14,732 nt of DNA, taken from assembly GCA_964390695.1 (NCBI GenBank), contig CAYMKI010000072.1:1-14732 (forward strand), in the 5' to 3' direction. The notes under the pieces were generated by a model that did no database searches, was not told the DNA's origin, and saw only the letters and a program-made list of their open reading frames with translations. Position numbers and translations under genes: made by a program. Of the stretch, positions 1-6,353 are shown in pieces; the stretch's first letter is position 1; each line of letters begins with the position of its first letter. Source of the stretch: CAWACC01 sp964390695 (GTDB lineage Bacteria; Chlamydiota; Chlamydiia; Chlamydiales; Parachlamydiaceae).

Positions 1-541
1 GGGCATGTGTTTGCTGGAGGCCTGTGATTTGTTCTTGATGGATGCGTATGGTTTCCTGATGTTCCTGCGAGGTTTTGGCTTGGGCTTTTTTTAAGCAATC
101 AATTTTATCTTGATAATTTTTGAAAATTGGCTGACTGTCTTGTTGAATATCGTTACTCGATGTTGCAATTTCAACAGCCTTGTCTTTGTTAACTTCTAAA
201 AAATTCTCAGCATCTTCGTGAAGACTCTCTGTTGTTAAACAGGTGATAGCGGCTCCAAGCAATAGAGACAACAAAAATAAAGACTCCCAAAGTCCATATT
301 TATACACATCAACGGATGGCAAAAAGGGAAATATGGTTAGAAGCAAGGCCGCAGCAAAAAAAAGCCCCTTCCAGCTCCATCTGCAGCAAAACCACAAACT
401 CAATATGCAAAAAAATGAAGCGTAAAAAGGTAAAACGCTATCTTTAATAAACGTCACTCCTAAAGTGGCCATTAGTAATGACGGCCCCAGCAATAGCTTC
501 CAAATGGAAAATTTCGATTTCAGTCCCTCGTTGGTGCTCAC
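1..541 (-). CDS. Four-helix membrane protein with coiled-coil tail, 5' part only
   Basis: This frame stays open from a GTG at 539-541 to the left edge, giving 180 residues of a protein whose 3' end lies outside the window. The GTG is preceded by AGGAG with an 8-nt spacer, which is why I prefer it to an in-frame ATG at 602-604 that has no ribosome site. Four hydrophobic segments are visible at about residues 14-31, 35-52, 58-74 and 84-102. From about residue 105 the protein turns hydrophilic and rich in Gln, Glu, Lys and His with few prolines, ending in a segment (about 140-180) that looks like a coiled coil. The family was not recognised. Two hairpin pairs plus a coiled coil would suit an inner-membrane or type III-secreted inclusion-membrane-like protein, but that is speculation. 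It is divergent from map across a 407-bp gap. Confidence 0.75.
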   Translation of the reverse strand, partial: MSTNEGLKSKFSIWKLLLGPSLLMATLGVTFIKDSVLPFYASFFCILSLWFCCRWSWKGLFFAAALLLTIFPFLPSVDVYKYGLWESLFLLSLLLGAAITCLTTESLHEDAENFLEVNKDKAVEIATSSNDIQQDSQPIFKNYQDKIDCLKKAQAKTSQEHQETIRIHQEQITGLQQTHA

Positions 542-598
542 AAAAAATACTCCTAAGATTAGCGGCTGGTTTTTAGTGACTATTGACCACCTCTTATA

Positions 599-720
599 AA
601 ACATATAAATTGAACCACAGGGCCCATAGAGAAAAATAAAAATGCAAGTTTGAATAGCATTCTTCGAGTTTTAATCCCTCTGTGTTCTCTGTGGGCTCTG
701 TGGTTCAATTTCTTATGTTT
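599..720. repeat. Long imperfect inverted repeat with period-9 units
   Basis: Arms at 599-633 and 685-720 are complementary over about 35 nt with one indel and a few mismatches, around a 51-nt loop. The right arm contains three tandem 9-mers of the form CTCTGTGNN at 678-704, followed by TCAAT. A related three-unit array lies at 8315-8341. The element sits in a 407-bp gene-free gap (542-948). It looks like a mobile or REP-like intergenic element or a large RNA hairpin. It carries no ORF of its own. Between 721 and 881 I see nothing else I can support. Confidence 0.7.
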
Positions 721-881
721 CATGTGTCAGTGGTGGATAGTCCCGGTTACATAATATCCTTATTCGATTTAGAGACGGGATTATATATTATTAACTTAAA
801 TTTGGTAAATGAATGATTGAAAGAATATTTAGGTTGAAGGAACCTTGATACCTATTTAGCTAGACTAAGCACTGAAAATAA

Positions 882-918
882 TTGATAAACATATGTATAT
901 GCAGGTATGATTATACCT
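882..918 (+). promoter_or_regulatory. Candidate housekeeping promoter of map with overlapping palindrome
   Basis: TTGATA at 882-887 and TATGAT at 906-911 are separated by 18 nt, a good match to a major-sigma promoter, with the map start 37 nt beyond the -10. A palindrome, AGGTAT-gatt-ATACCT at 903-918, lies over the -10 element and could be an operator or a transcript-start hairpin. Both calls are by eye. Confidence 0.5.
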
Positions 919-948
919 TACGAAATTATATTTTGGAGATAAATCAAC

Positions 949-1836
949 ATGATCGGCAGAAATGATATTTGCTGGTGCGGAAGCGGAAAAAAATGGAAAA
1001 AATGCCACTTTCCACAAGAAAGCAACAAAGGATCTAGACTGGCAAATGCAACTCAAGAGTCTTATTTACGCAAATACGGCATTATCCTTAAAACTCCAGA
1101 ACAAATAGAGGGCATAAGGGCCTCTTGTCACCTTGCAGCTAAAATTCTGGAAGAAACCTGCAAGATGGCTAAAGCCGGTGTCACCACTTTAGAATTAAAC
1201 AACTTCGCCTATAAGCTCCATCAAGAAGCGGGTGCAATTCCTGCACCGCTGAACTATGGCTCCCCTCCTTTTCCCATGAGCATATGCACGTCTTTAAATG
1301 AGGTCATCTGCCATGGTATTCCTAATAAAACCCCATTGCGCGAAGGCGATATCATGAATGTAGACATCACCTGCATACTCAATGGATATTACGGAGACTG
1401 CAGCCGCATGGTCACCATTGGCAAAGTCAGCGAGGAGAGGCAACTCGTGGTGGATGTATCTTATGAATGTCTTATGCGTTCCGTCGCCATTTTAAAACCG
1501 GGATTGCCCATATCTAAAATAGGTCAAGCCATCGAAGAACACGCTCAATCTAGAGGTTGCTCGGTCGTCTACCAATTCGTGGGCCATGGTGTAGGCGTTG
1601 ATTTTCATGAAGCTCCCCAGATCCCACACAACAAGAACCACATAAATATTCCTCTAGTGGCCGGAATGACTTTTACTATCGAACCGATGATCAATGCCGG
1701 CGTGAGAGAAGCGGTGATAGATTCTAGCGATGGTTGGACGGCCCGCACAAAAGACGGCAAGGCCAGCGCCCAATGGGAACACACCGTTTTAATTACTGAG
1801 ACAGGACATGAAATCTTAACTCCGTGGACGCGCTAG
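949..1836 (+). CDS. map: Methionine aminopeptidase, type I, with SEC-C zinc motif
   Basis: This cytosolic metalloprotease removes the initiator methionine from new proteins. The 295-residue product starts with a SEC-C type zinc knuckle (C8, C10, C19, H20), a known variant layout in chlamydial and some other bacterial MetAPs that may help ribosome docking. The pita-bread peptidase domain follows from about residue 45. All five expected metal ligands are visible: D139, D150, H213 (in GHGVG), E245 (in FTIEPM) and E277 (in WEHTV), plus substrate histidine H122 in ICHGIP. The start codon has GGAG about 10 nt upstream and begins the knuckle directly, so it is well supported. The gene appears to be monocistronic: its own promoter lies upstream and the next gene converges on it. 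Nothing is missing or truncated. Confidence 0.97.
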   Translation: MIGRNDICWCGSGKKWKKCHFPQESNKGSRLANATQESYLRKYGIILKTPEQIEGIRASCHLAAKILEETCKMAKAGVTTLELNNFAYKLHQEAGAIPAPLNYGSPPFPMSICTSLNEVICHGIPNKTPLREGDIMNVDITCILNGYYGDCSRMVTIGKVSEERQLVVDVSYECLMRSVAILKPGLPISKIGQAIEEHAQSRGCSVVYQFVGHGVGVDFHEAPQIPHNKNHINIPLVAGMTFTIEPMINAGVREAVIDSSDGWTARTKDGKASAQWEHTVLITETGHEILTPWTR

Positions 1837-1959
1837 CAGATTTGCCCCTCACATTGCGTTCTGCCTTAGTCCCTGAGTGCTGACCAAGCTTGCTGCAATA
1901 GTCTTTCTCAATCATCTGGCAGTAGTACCCGCTAAAAAAATCACTAGCCCCAAATCGGA

Positions 1960-2002
1960 GGGTAGCTCAGGAGGAGACTGCCCCGAAGGGGTAGAGCTTC
2001 CC
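1960..2002. other. GC-rich two-tier stem-loop between convergent genes
   Basis: An outer stem (GGGTAGCTC at 1960-1968 with GAGCTTCCC at 1994-2002, one mismatch) encloses an inner hairpin (CTGCCCC at 1978-1984 with GGGGTAG at 1988-1994, loop GAA); the two stems share one base, G1994. It lies between the ends of map and the glycosyltransferase, so it may end transcription of one or both. No T-run follows on either strand, so it is not a classic intrinsic terminator. A small structured RNA is the alternative. Confidence 0.4.
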
Positions 2003-2066
2003 TGGGTAATATAGGATTTAGCAGCAATTGCAAATCAACTGACTTTTTTTGATTTACTTCTTGCTA

Positions 2067-3122
2067 CTACTTCGACGGCATACTAGCAGAACCTTCATTG
2101 CGAATTTTAAAAACCTCAGCGATATTTTCTTTGAAGATGCGATCGTTCTCTAGGAATTTTATACGGTTTTTTTTCCCGATTTCTCGCAATTCTGCTTCAG
2201 GCAATGCTAAAAGAGAATCGATTACCTTAACAAGTGATTTTGGGTCAGGATAATAATTAGTTGCCAATCGATACGGTTCTGAACGATCATAAGCTACTAA
2301 ACATCTCTTATCTAAGATAAATTCATTCATAGGAGGAGCATCAGTAGTCACGACAACAGCTTCGCAACTCATCGCCTCCATAATGTAATGTCCCCACCCT
2401 TCAGTTTCACTTGGGCAGATATGAAGGCCATGTTTATTCTGGATCGCAATCAATACATTTTCATTTAAATAACTATTAACTAACCGTATATTCGGCACAT
2501 TAGGGATTTGAAAATTTTTTCCGTGCTCAATGAGCAGTAAGGAAGGCCATTCAGGATGCTTTGCCCAGGTCTCTCCAACCAACTTCGTGCTTTTATGTAT
2601 ACTACGGCCTGCTAGATGTATAGGAGATTTCATATCTTTGTCACTATTTGGAATTAATCTATCTATACTGGTAAAGCCAATGAATATAGTGTTTGGATTG
2701 AAAGGTTTAAAAATGCGCTCTGCTTCTCTAGTCTTACATAGGATAAGATCAAATTTTGGAATCAACGCAAGATCATACACATACCATTCAGGATTTGGAA
2801 TCAAGTAATTTTTTTCTGCAAATTCAAAAAAGAATGGTTTAACCAATTCAAGGTGAATATTAATATCCACCTTAGGAACAGGTTTTAAATCATAACAATT
2901 AACATATTCAAGCTTATGTCCCAATTGGTTCAATTCATGCCAAATAATATTTAAATCTCTACTTAAACCAACACCATTACTATTTGTAAGAATGCGAATT
3001 TTACATTCTTTATAGATGGGAGGAATGTTTATGTTTTCCTTTCCATTTGAATGAGAAAAACAACTACTCCCGTTTAGTGTTGCTACTGATAAAATCAAAA
3101 ACATAAATGCTCTAAAAAACAT
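2067..3122 (-). CDS. Glycosyltransferase (GT4/GT1-like) with N-terminal signal sequence
   Basis: Likely transfers a sugar from a nucleotide-sugar donor to an unknown acceptor. The C-terminal half carries the signature of GT-B glycosyltransferases, CPSETEGWGHYIMEAMSCEA, with the paired glutamates of the E-x7-E motif, then a TTDAPPMNE segment. The N-terminal half has a Rossmann-like start (IRILTNSNGVGLSRD) and a conserved-looking HELNQLGH stretch. I chose the ATG at 3120-3122 (351 residues) because it begins a clean signal peptide (MFFRAFMFLILSVATLNG...). The frame stays open to a GTG at 3203 and has another ATG at 3164, none with a convincing ribosome site, so the start is uncertain. Base composition is visibly AT-richer than the neighbours, hinting at acquisition by transfer. 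A signal peptide is unusual for this fold, which normally acts on the cytoplasmic side; it may instead be a membrane anchor. Confidence 0.8.
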   Translation of the reverse strand: MFFRAFMFLILSVATLNGSSCFSHSNGKENINIPPIYKECKIRILTNSNGVGLSRDLNIIWHELNQLGHKLEYVNCYDLKPVPKVDINIHLELVKPFFFEFAEKNYLIPNPEWYVYDLALIPKFDLILCKTREAERIFKPFNPNTIFIGFTSIDRLIPNSDKDMKSPIHLAGRSIHKSTKLVGETWAKHPEWPSLLLIEHGKNFQIPNVPNIRLVNSYLNENVLIAIQNKHGLHICPSETEGWGHYIMEAMSCEAVVVTTDAPPMNEFILDKRCLVAYDRSEPYRLATNYYPDPKSLVKVIDSLLALPEAELREIGKKNRIKFLENDRIFKENIAEVFKIRNEGSASMPSK

Positions 3123-3345
3123 ACGCTCACATATCAAATGAATTTTTTGATAACAATTTCGCATTTTGAAAAAAAAATAGCAAATAAAAAAAATCCGCAA
3201 CACTATGAACAGCTACATAATTCCTTGTATGTTATGCGATTATGTAAAACCCTATGGTTTCGATCTTTGAGGTCTTGGTAAAGTTAGTATTATTTGCTGT
3301 TACGATATCTGAACTTGAGGTTAAAACAAGAATTTGTTAGATGGG

Positions 3346-3642
3346 CTAGTAATGAATATTAAATTTCCTTGATGCTAAAGCGACTAGTGAATTAACGGCA
3401 TCTTCGGCATCTACACCTTCAGCGACGATGTTGATTTTTGCTCCCTTAGAGGCTGCTAACATTAAAATTCCCAATAGGGATTTAGCATTGACTTCTTTTT
3501 TTTTGTAAATAAGTTTGACATCGGATCTAAAGGCCGAGGCGCACTTCACGATTTCTGTAGACGGACGCGTGTGCAAACCTCTGTCGTTGCTGACAACAAT
3601 TAAACCTCTGACTATGGATTTTTTTACGATGTGTCTTTTCAT
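3346..3642 (-). CDS. ptsH: Phosphocarrier protein HPr
   Basis: HPr is a small cytosolic phosphocarrier of the sugar phosphotransferase system. In chlamydiae it is thought to serve mainly regulation together with EI and HPr kinase, because sugar permeases are few or absent. The 98-residue product has the active-site histidine H24 in GLHTRPS and the regulatory serine S55 in VNAKSLLGIL. Their 31-residue separation equals the canonical His15-Ser46 spacing, so the protein has about nine extra N-terminal residues. The residue after the histidine is Thr where the family nearly always has Ala. The ATG at 3640-3642 was chosen because upstream in-frame sequence (open to 3777) is Lys-rich, starts only at a TTG, and does not resemble HPr; no strong Shine-Dalgarno is seen. 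No ptsI or hprK lies beside it. Confidence 0.9.
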   Translation of the reverse strand: MKRHIVKKSIVRGLIVVSNDRGLHTRPSTEIVKCASAFRSDVKLIYKKKEVNAKSLLGILMLAASKGAKINIVAEGVDAEDAVNSLVALASRKFNIHY

Positions 3643-3784
3643 AATGATGCGTCTTTTAAATCTCAAATATCCCTCTAGGATTTTTTTATCAACTTTTTTT
3701 TTTGCCTTTTGGTTAGCTCCTGATTGACACCTCAAGCTTGCGGGAAATTTTTTTAGATGGATTAAAATCAAGGGCAAATTTAGA

Positions 3785-3813
3785 CTGATAGTTTACAACT
3801 AGACTTTTGACAA
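3785..3813 (-). promoter_or_regulatory. Candidate promoter for ptsH
   Basis: On the minus strand TTGTCA (3808-3813) and TATCAG (3785-3790) are separated by 17 nt in the divergent gap between ptsH and pepF. This would give a leader of roughly 135 nt. The -10 match is mediocre. No equally good promoter is visible for pepF in the same gap (3778-3956). Confidence 0.3.
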
Positions 3814-3956
3814 CTTTTAGTCATTTCTGACCCAAGCCTTCTCAGGCTCATATAGGGTGTGTCGATAAGCGCTGTTTAATGCTCCGACAAAGCCTGCATG
3901 AATAACGACTCAAATTTGTCAAAAATTCACTTACAACCAACAAGGAAAAGCACACT

Positions 3957-5768
3957 ATGGCAATGGAAAGGCAACAAGTTAAACCGGAAGATCAATGGAA
4001 TGTAAATGCGATGTATGCATCGCTGGAGGCATGGACTTCCGATTACAAAGCCCTATGTCCCAAACAAGCAAAACCCCGCTGGCCCTCGCTGGAGAAGTAT
4101 AAAGGCCAACTGCATTCAGGCGCAAGTGTACTCAAAAACTGCCTTGAAGAAGTTTTTGATATATCACGCAAATTGACACATCTATACACATACGCCCACC
4201 TGCGCCATGACGAAGACATCGCCAATGATGCACACAAGCAAGCCTATAGCCAAAGCACGGCTCTCCTGCATGATTTTTCCGAAGAAACAGCCTGGCTTGA
4301 GCCCGAAATTTTAGCCTTGCCCCCAGAAACCGTGTCCGCCTACTTGAAAGACCCTCTTTTAGCAGACTATCATTTCCACCTCGAAAAACTGCTCAGAATA
4401 AAACAGCATATGCTTTCCAAAGAGTGTGAAGAATTATTAGCGTTGAGCGGCAAAGCTTTACAGACTGCATACAAAGCCTTCAACGCCATAAACGATGCGG
4501 ACTTCAAATTTGAACCTGCCGAAGATGACAAAGGCCAACGTAGAGAATTAAGCCACGGTCTTTATGGTTTATACATACGCGATCCGGACAGGCACTTGCG
4601 ACAAACAGCTTTCAGCCAAATGCATCATAAATACCTTTCCTTCGAAAATTCGCTCTGCGAACTGCTTAACGGCCAAATTCAATCCCATCTGTTCAATGCC
4701 AAAGCCAGAAACTACAAATCTTGCTTAGAAGCCGCTCTATTTCCCAAAAATATCGATCCTCAAGTTTACCACGCCCTGATCAAAGCCGTGCACAACAAAA
4801 TGAGCGCCTTGCACAAATACATCAAACTGCGGAAAAAGCTGCTCAAGGTTGAAGAACTTCACTTGTACGACATGTATGTGCCGCTCATCCCAAATAGAGA
4901 CTTTCCGATTGCATTCGATAAGGCCGTAGATTTAGTAATCGAATCGGTGGCGCCTCTCGGCACAGAATATCAAAACATCCTCCACAAAGGCCTAAAAGAT
5001 AATCGCTGGGTAGACCGCTATGAAAACCAAAACAAACGTTCAGGCGCCTATTCAAGCGGTTGCTACGATAGCATGCCCTACATTCTAATGAATTACAAAA
5101 ACATAATGCGGGATGTATTTACGCTAGCTCATGAAGCCGGGCATAGCATGCACAGCTATCTAAGTCATACCCATCAGATGTATCACCAAGCCGACTACCC
5201 GATATTCTTGGCTGAAGTGGCCTCGACATTCAATGAAGAACTGCTGATGCAGCTGATGCTGAAACACTCTTCTTCCAAAGAAGAAAAGATGTACCTGATC
5301 AATCAAAAAATTGAAGATATCCGCACCACCCTATTCCGACAAACGATGTTTGCAGAATTCGAGTTGAAGCTCCATGAAATGGCTGAACAACAACAGCCTC
5401 TCACCCCCAAAATTCTCAAAGAAATCTATTTAAAACTTAATCAGCATTATTTTGGCACATCCGCATGTGTTGACACAGACATACAAATCGAATGGGCGCG
5501 CATTCCCCACTTTTACTACAATTTTTACGTATTCCAGTACGCTACAGGCATTAGCGCTGCCTTGAGCTTATCCGAGCGCGTGCTACAGGGAGGTGCTGCA
5601 GAGCGCGAGGCCTACCTTGCATTCCTCAAAGGAGGAAGCAGCCGTTACCCCATCGACCTACTCAAAGTGGCTGGTGTCGACATGCTATCGCCGGAACCAG
5701 TAGAAACAGCGATAGTCAAATTCAGCGACTTAGTCGATCAATTGAGCAAATTAGCTGAGGAATCATAA
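3957..5768 (+). CDS. pepF: Oligoendopeptidase F (M3B zinc metallopeptidase)
   Basis: Cytosolic zinc peptidase that cuts short peptides, probably in peptide recycling. The product is 603 residues, the normal size for the family. The catalytic HExxH motif is H392-E393-A-G-H396 in LAHEAGHSMHSYLS, and the third zinc ligand is E420 in FLAEVASTFNE, 27 residues after E393, as expected for M3 peptidases. The N-terminal helical lobe (about 1-200) and the C-terminal FYVFQYATGISAA segment also fit. The start at 3957 has AAGGAAA about 10 nt upstream. A position directly upstream of groES-groEL matches the order known from Chlamydia. The stop codon overlaps the outer arm of the CIRCE operator, so pepF and the groE control region are packed together; pepF readthrough into groESL is possible. 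Confidence 0.96.
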   Translation: MAMERQQVKPEDQWNVNAMYASLEAWTSDYKALCPKQAKPRWPSLEKYKGQLHSGASVLKNCLEEVFDISRKLTHLYTYAHLRHDEDIANDAHKQAYSQSTALLHDFSEETAWLEPEILALPPETVSAYLKDPLLADYHFHLEKLLRIKQHMLSKECEELLALSGKALQTAYKAFNAINDADFKFEPAEDDKGQRRELSHGLYGLYIRDPDRHLRQTAFSQMHHKYLSFENSLCELLNGQIQSHLFNAKARNYKSCLEAALFPKNIDPQVYHALIKAVHNKMSALHKYIKLRKKLLKVEELHLYDMYVPLIPNRDFPIAFDKAVDLVIESVAPLGTEYQNILHKGLKDNRWVDRYENQNKRSGAYSSGCYDSMPYILMNYKNIMRDVFTLAHEAGHSMHSYLSHTHQMYHQADYPIFLAEVASTFNEELLMQLMLKHSSSKEEKMYLINQKIEDIRTTLFRQTMFAEFELKLHEMAEQQQPLTPKILKEIYLKLNQHYFGTSACVDTDIQIEWARIPHFYYNFYVFQYATGISAALSLSERVLQGGAAEREAYLAFLKGGSSRYPIDLLKVAGVDMLSPEPVETAIVKFSDLVDQLSKLAEES

Positions 5769-5769
5769 A
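5742..5769 (+). promoter_or_regulatory. Candidate groE promoter at the end of pepF
   Basis: TTGAGC at 5742-5747 is followed 16 nt later by CATAAA (5764-5769), or 18 nt later by TAAATT. Either choice puts the transcript start at about 5776-5780, inside the CIRCE element, which is the usual geometry for HrcA repression. Neither hexamer is a strong match. Confidence 0.35.
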
Positions 5770-5796
5770 TTAGCACTTACATTTAAAAAGTGCTAA
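5770..5796. promoter_or_regulatory. CIRCE operator (HrcA binding site)
   Basis: TTAGCACTT, a 9-nt spacer and AAGTGCTAA form a perfect inverted repeat matching the CIRCE consensus (TTAGCACTC-N9-GAGTGCTAA) except for a symmetric change at the innermost base pair. Complementarity continues outward to 13 bp (5766-5800), reaching into the pepF stop codon. CIRCE is the operator for the heat-shock repressor HrcA, so groES-groEL is very likely under HrcA control. hrcA itself is not in the window. Confidence 0.95.
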
Positions 5797-5833
5797 TTTA
5801 CGCTTGCGTAAAATTCCTCTAAGTGCTAATTTA
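5797..5833 (+). promoter_or_regulatory. Hairpin and extra CIRCE half-site in the groE leader
   Basis: Directly after CIRCE, TTTACGC (5797-5803) and GCGTAAA (5806-5812) make a perfect 7-bp inverted repeat. Then AAGTGCTAA recurs at 5821-5829; the shared 13-mer AAGTGCTAATTTA occurs at 5788-5800 and 5821-5833, start to start 33 bp apart. The lone half-site could be a secondary HrcA contact or could compete for pairing with the left CIRCE arm in the RNA. Confidence 0.6.
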
Positions 5834-5853
5834 TAGATGACTTGATTACCATA

Positions 5854-5914
5854 GCTCGACTTAGCAATATTTTTGGACAATGATGAGGAGTACAAAAATG
5901 TCGCTAAGTCGAGC
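5854..5914 (+). promoter_or_regulatory. 12-bp perfect inverted repeat in the groE leader
   Basis: GCTCGACTTAGC (5854-5865) pairs perfectly with GCTAAGTCGAGC (5903-5914). The 37-nt loop contains a strong Shine-Dalgarno (GAGGAG, 5885-5890) and an ATG (5898-5900). In RNA this would be a stable stem holding a ribosome site in its loop. It could be a leader structure of the groE mRNA, or an operator for a second regulator. Confidence 0.6.
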
Positions 5915-5918
5915 ATAG
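5898..5918 (+). CDS. Possible six-residue leader peptide upstream of groES
   Basis: An ATG with GAGGAG 7 nt upstream opens a frame of six codons (M-S-L-S-R-A) and a TAG stop. Codons 2-6 lie in the right arm of the 12-bp inverted repeat, so a translating ribosome would open that stem. The ribosome site is at least as good as that of groES. It may be a regulatory leader ORF or chance; no conservation data are available here. Confidence 0.3.
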   Translation: MSLSRA

Positions 5919-5919
5919 C

Positions 5920-5936
5920 GTTCATGTACCATGAAC
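5920..5936 (+). promoter_or_regulatory. Perfect 7-bp hairpin upstream of groES
   Basis: GTTCATG (5920-5926) and CATGAAC (5930-5936) pair perfectly around a 3-nt loop, two bases after the small leader ORF and about 42 nt before the groES start. No T-run follows, so it is not a terminator. It is the last of four inverted repeats in the leader. Confidence 0.5.
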
Positions 5937-5978
5937 CCTATACTAATACACCTAACCTTAAAAACAGGAGATGAAAAA

Positions 5979-6332
5979 ATGTCTCAAACTCAACAAGTAC
6001 AGAAAAAGAATAGCAAAGAAACAGGTCACCCTCAATCGGTCAACCTACGCCCTCTTGGAAATCGCGTCCTCGTCAAACGCCTCGAAATGGAAGAAAAACT
6101 AAAGGGAGGTATCTTACTTCCTGACAGCGCCAAAAAAAAACAAGAAAGAGCTGAAGTGGTCGCCATCGGCAACGGAAAAAAAGATAAAAATGGCCATTTG
6201 ATTCCTATCCCTGTCAACGTGGGCGATATTATACTTATGGAAAAATATTCAGGGCAAGATGTCACGCTAAATGATCAAGACTATGTGATCGTACGGGCTG
6301 ACGATATCATTGCCATCGTAGAAAACAATTAA
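5979..6332 (+). CDS. groES: Co-chaperonin GroES (Cpn10)
   Basis: GroES forms the heptameric lid of the GroEL folding chamber in the cytosol. The 117-residue product contains the family core from about residue 22 (NLRPLGNRVLVKR), a mobile-loop region rich in Glu, Lys and Gly (EEKLKGGILLPD, about 38-49), and the roof and C-terminal strands (VGDIILMEKYSGQ, YVIVRADDIIAIVE). The KKKQERAEV segment resembles chlamydial GroES as I recall it. The ATG at 5979 has AGGAG 8 nt upstream. An in-frame ATG at 5931 would add 16 residues but lies inside a hairpin and lacks a ribosome site, so I rejected it. Even so, about 20 Gln/Lys/Ser-rich residues precede the core, longer than the usual 95-102 residue protein. 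groEL starts 21 nt downstream. Control is by CIRCE upstream. Confidence 0.95.
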   Translation: MSQTQQVQKKNSKETGHPQSVNLRPLGNRVLVKRLEMEEKLKGGILLPDSAKKKQERAEVVAIGNGKKDKNGHLIPIPVNVGDIILMEKYSGQDVTLNDQDYVIVRADDIIAIVENN

Positions 6333-6353
6333 TCGAACTAAGGAGCACTGAAG

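Noticed and set aside
243..425. Rightward 60-codon open frame
   Set aside because: It lies antisense to the better-supported membrane protein at 1-541 and has no ribosome site or recognisable features.
865..1056. Leftward 63-codon open frame over the start of map
   Set aside because: It covers the map promoter and zinc-knuckle region; its Cys and Phe content is the reverse image of the map codons.
1955..2015. tRNA-like stretch (TAGCTCAG with following GGAGA, then a hairpin)
   Set aside because: It resembles a D-arm, but there is no T-loop (GGTTCGANNCC-type) sequence, no acceptor stem of the right spacing and no fitting anticodon arm.
2033..2056. AAATCAA...TTGATTT inverted repeat with T-run as a terminator
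   Set aside because: The T-run is in the loop instead of after the stem, so it does not fit an intrinsic terminator on either strand.
3643..3777. Extension of HPr by 45 residues to a TTG at 3775-3777
   Set aside because: The sequence does not resemble HPr and would exceed the normal family length by half; the ATG at 3642 begins a normal protein.
5931..5978. Longer groES start at 5931
   Set aside because: That ATG lies inside a hairpin and has no Shine-Dalgarno, while the ATG at 5979 has AGGAG at 8-nt spacing.
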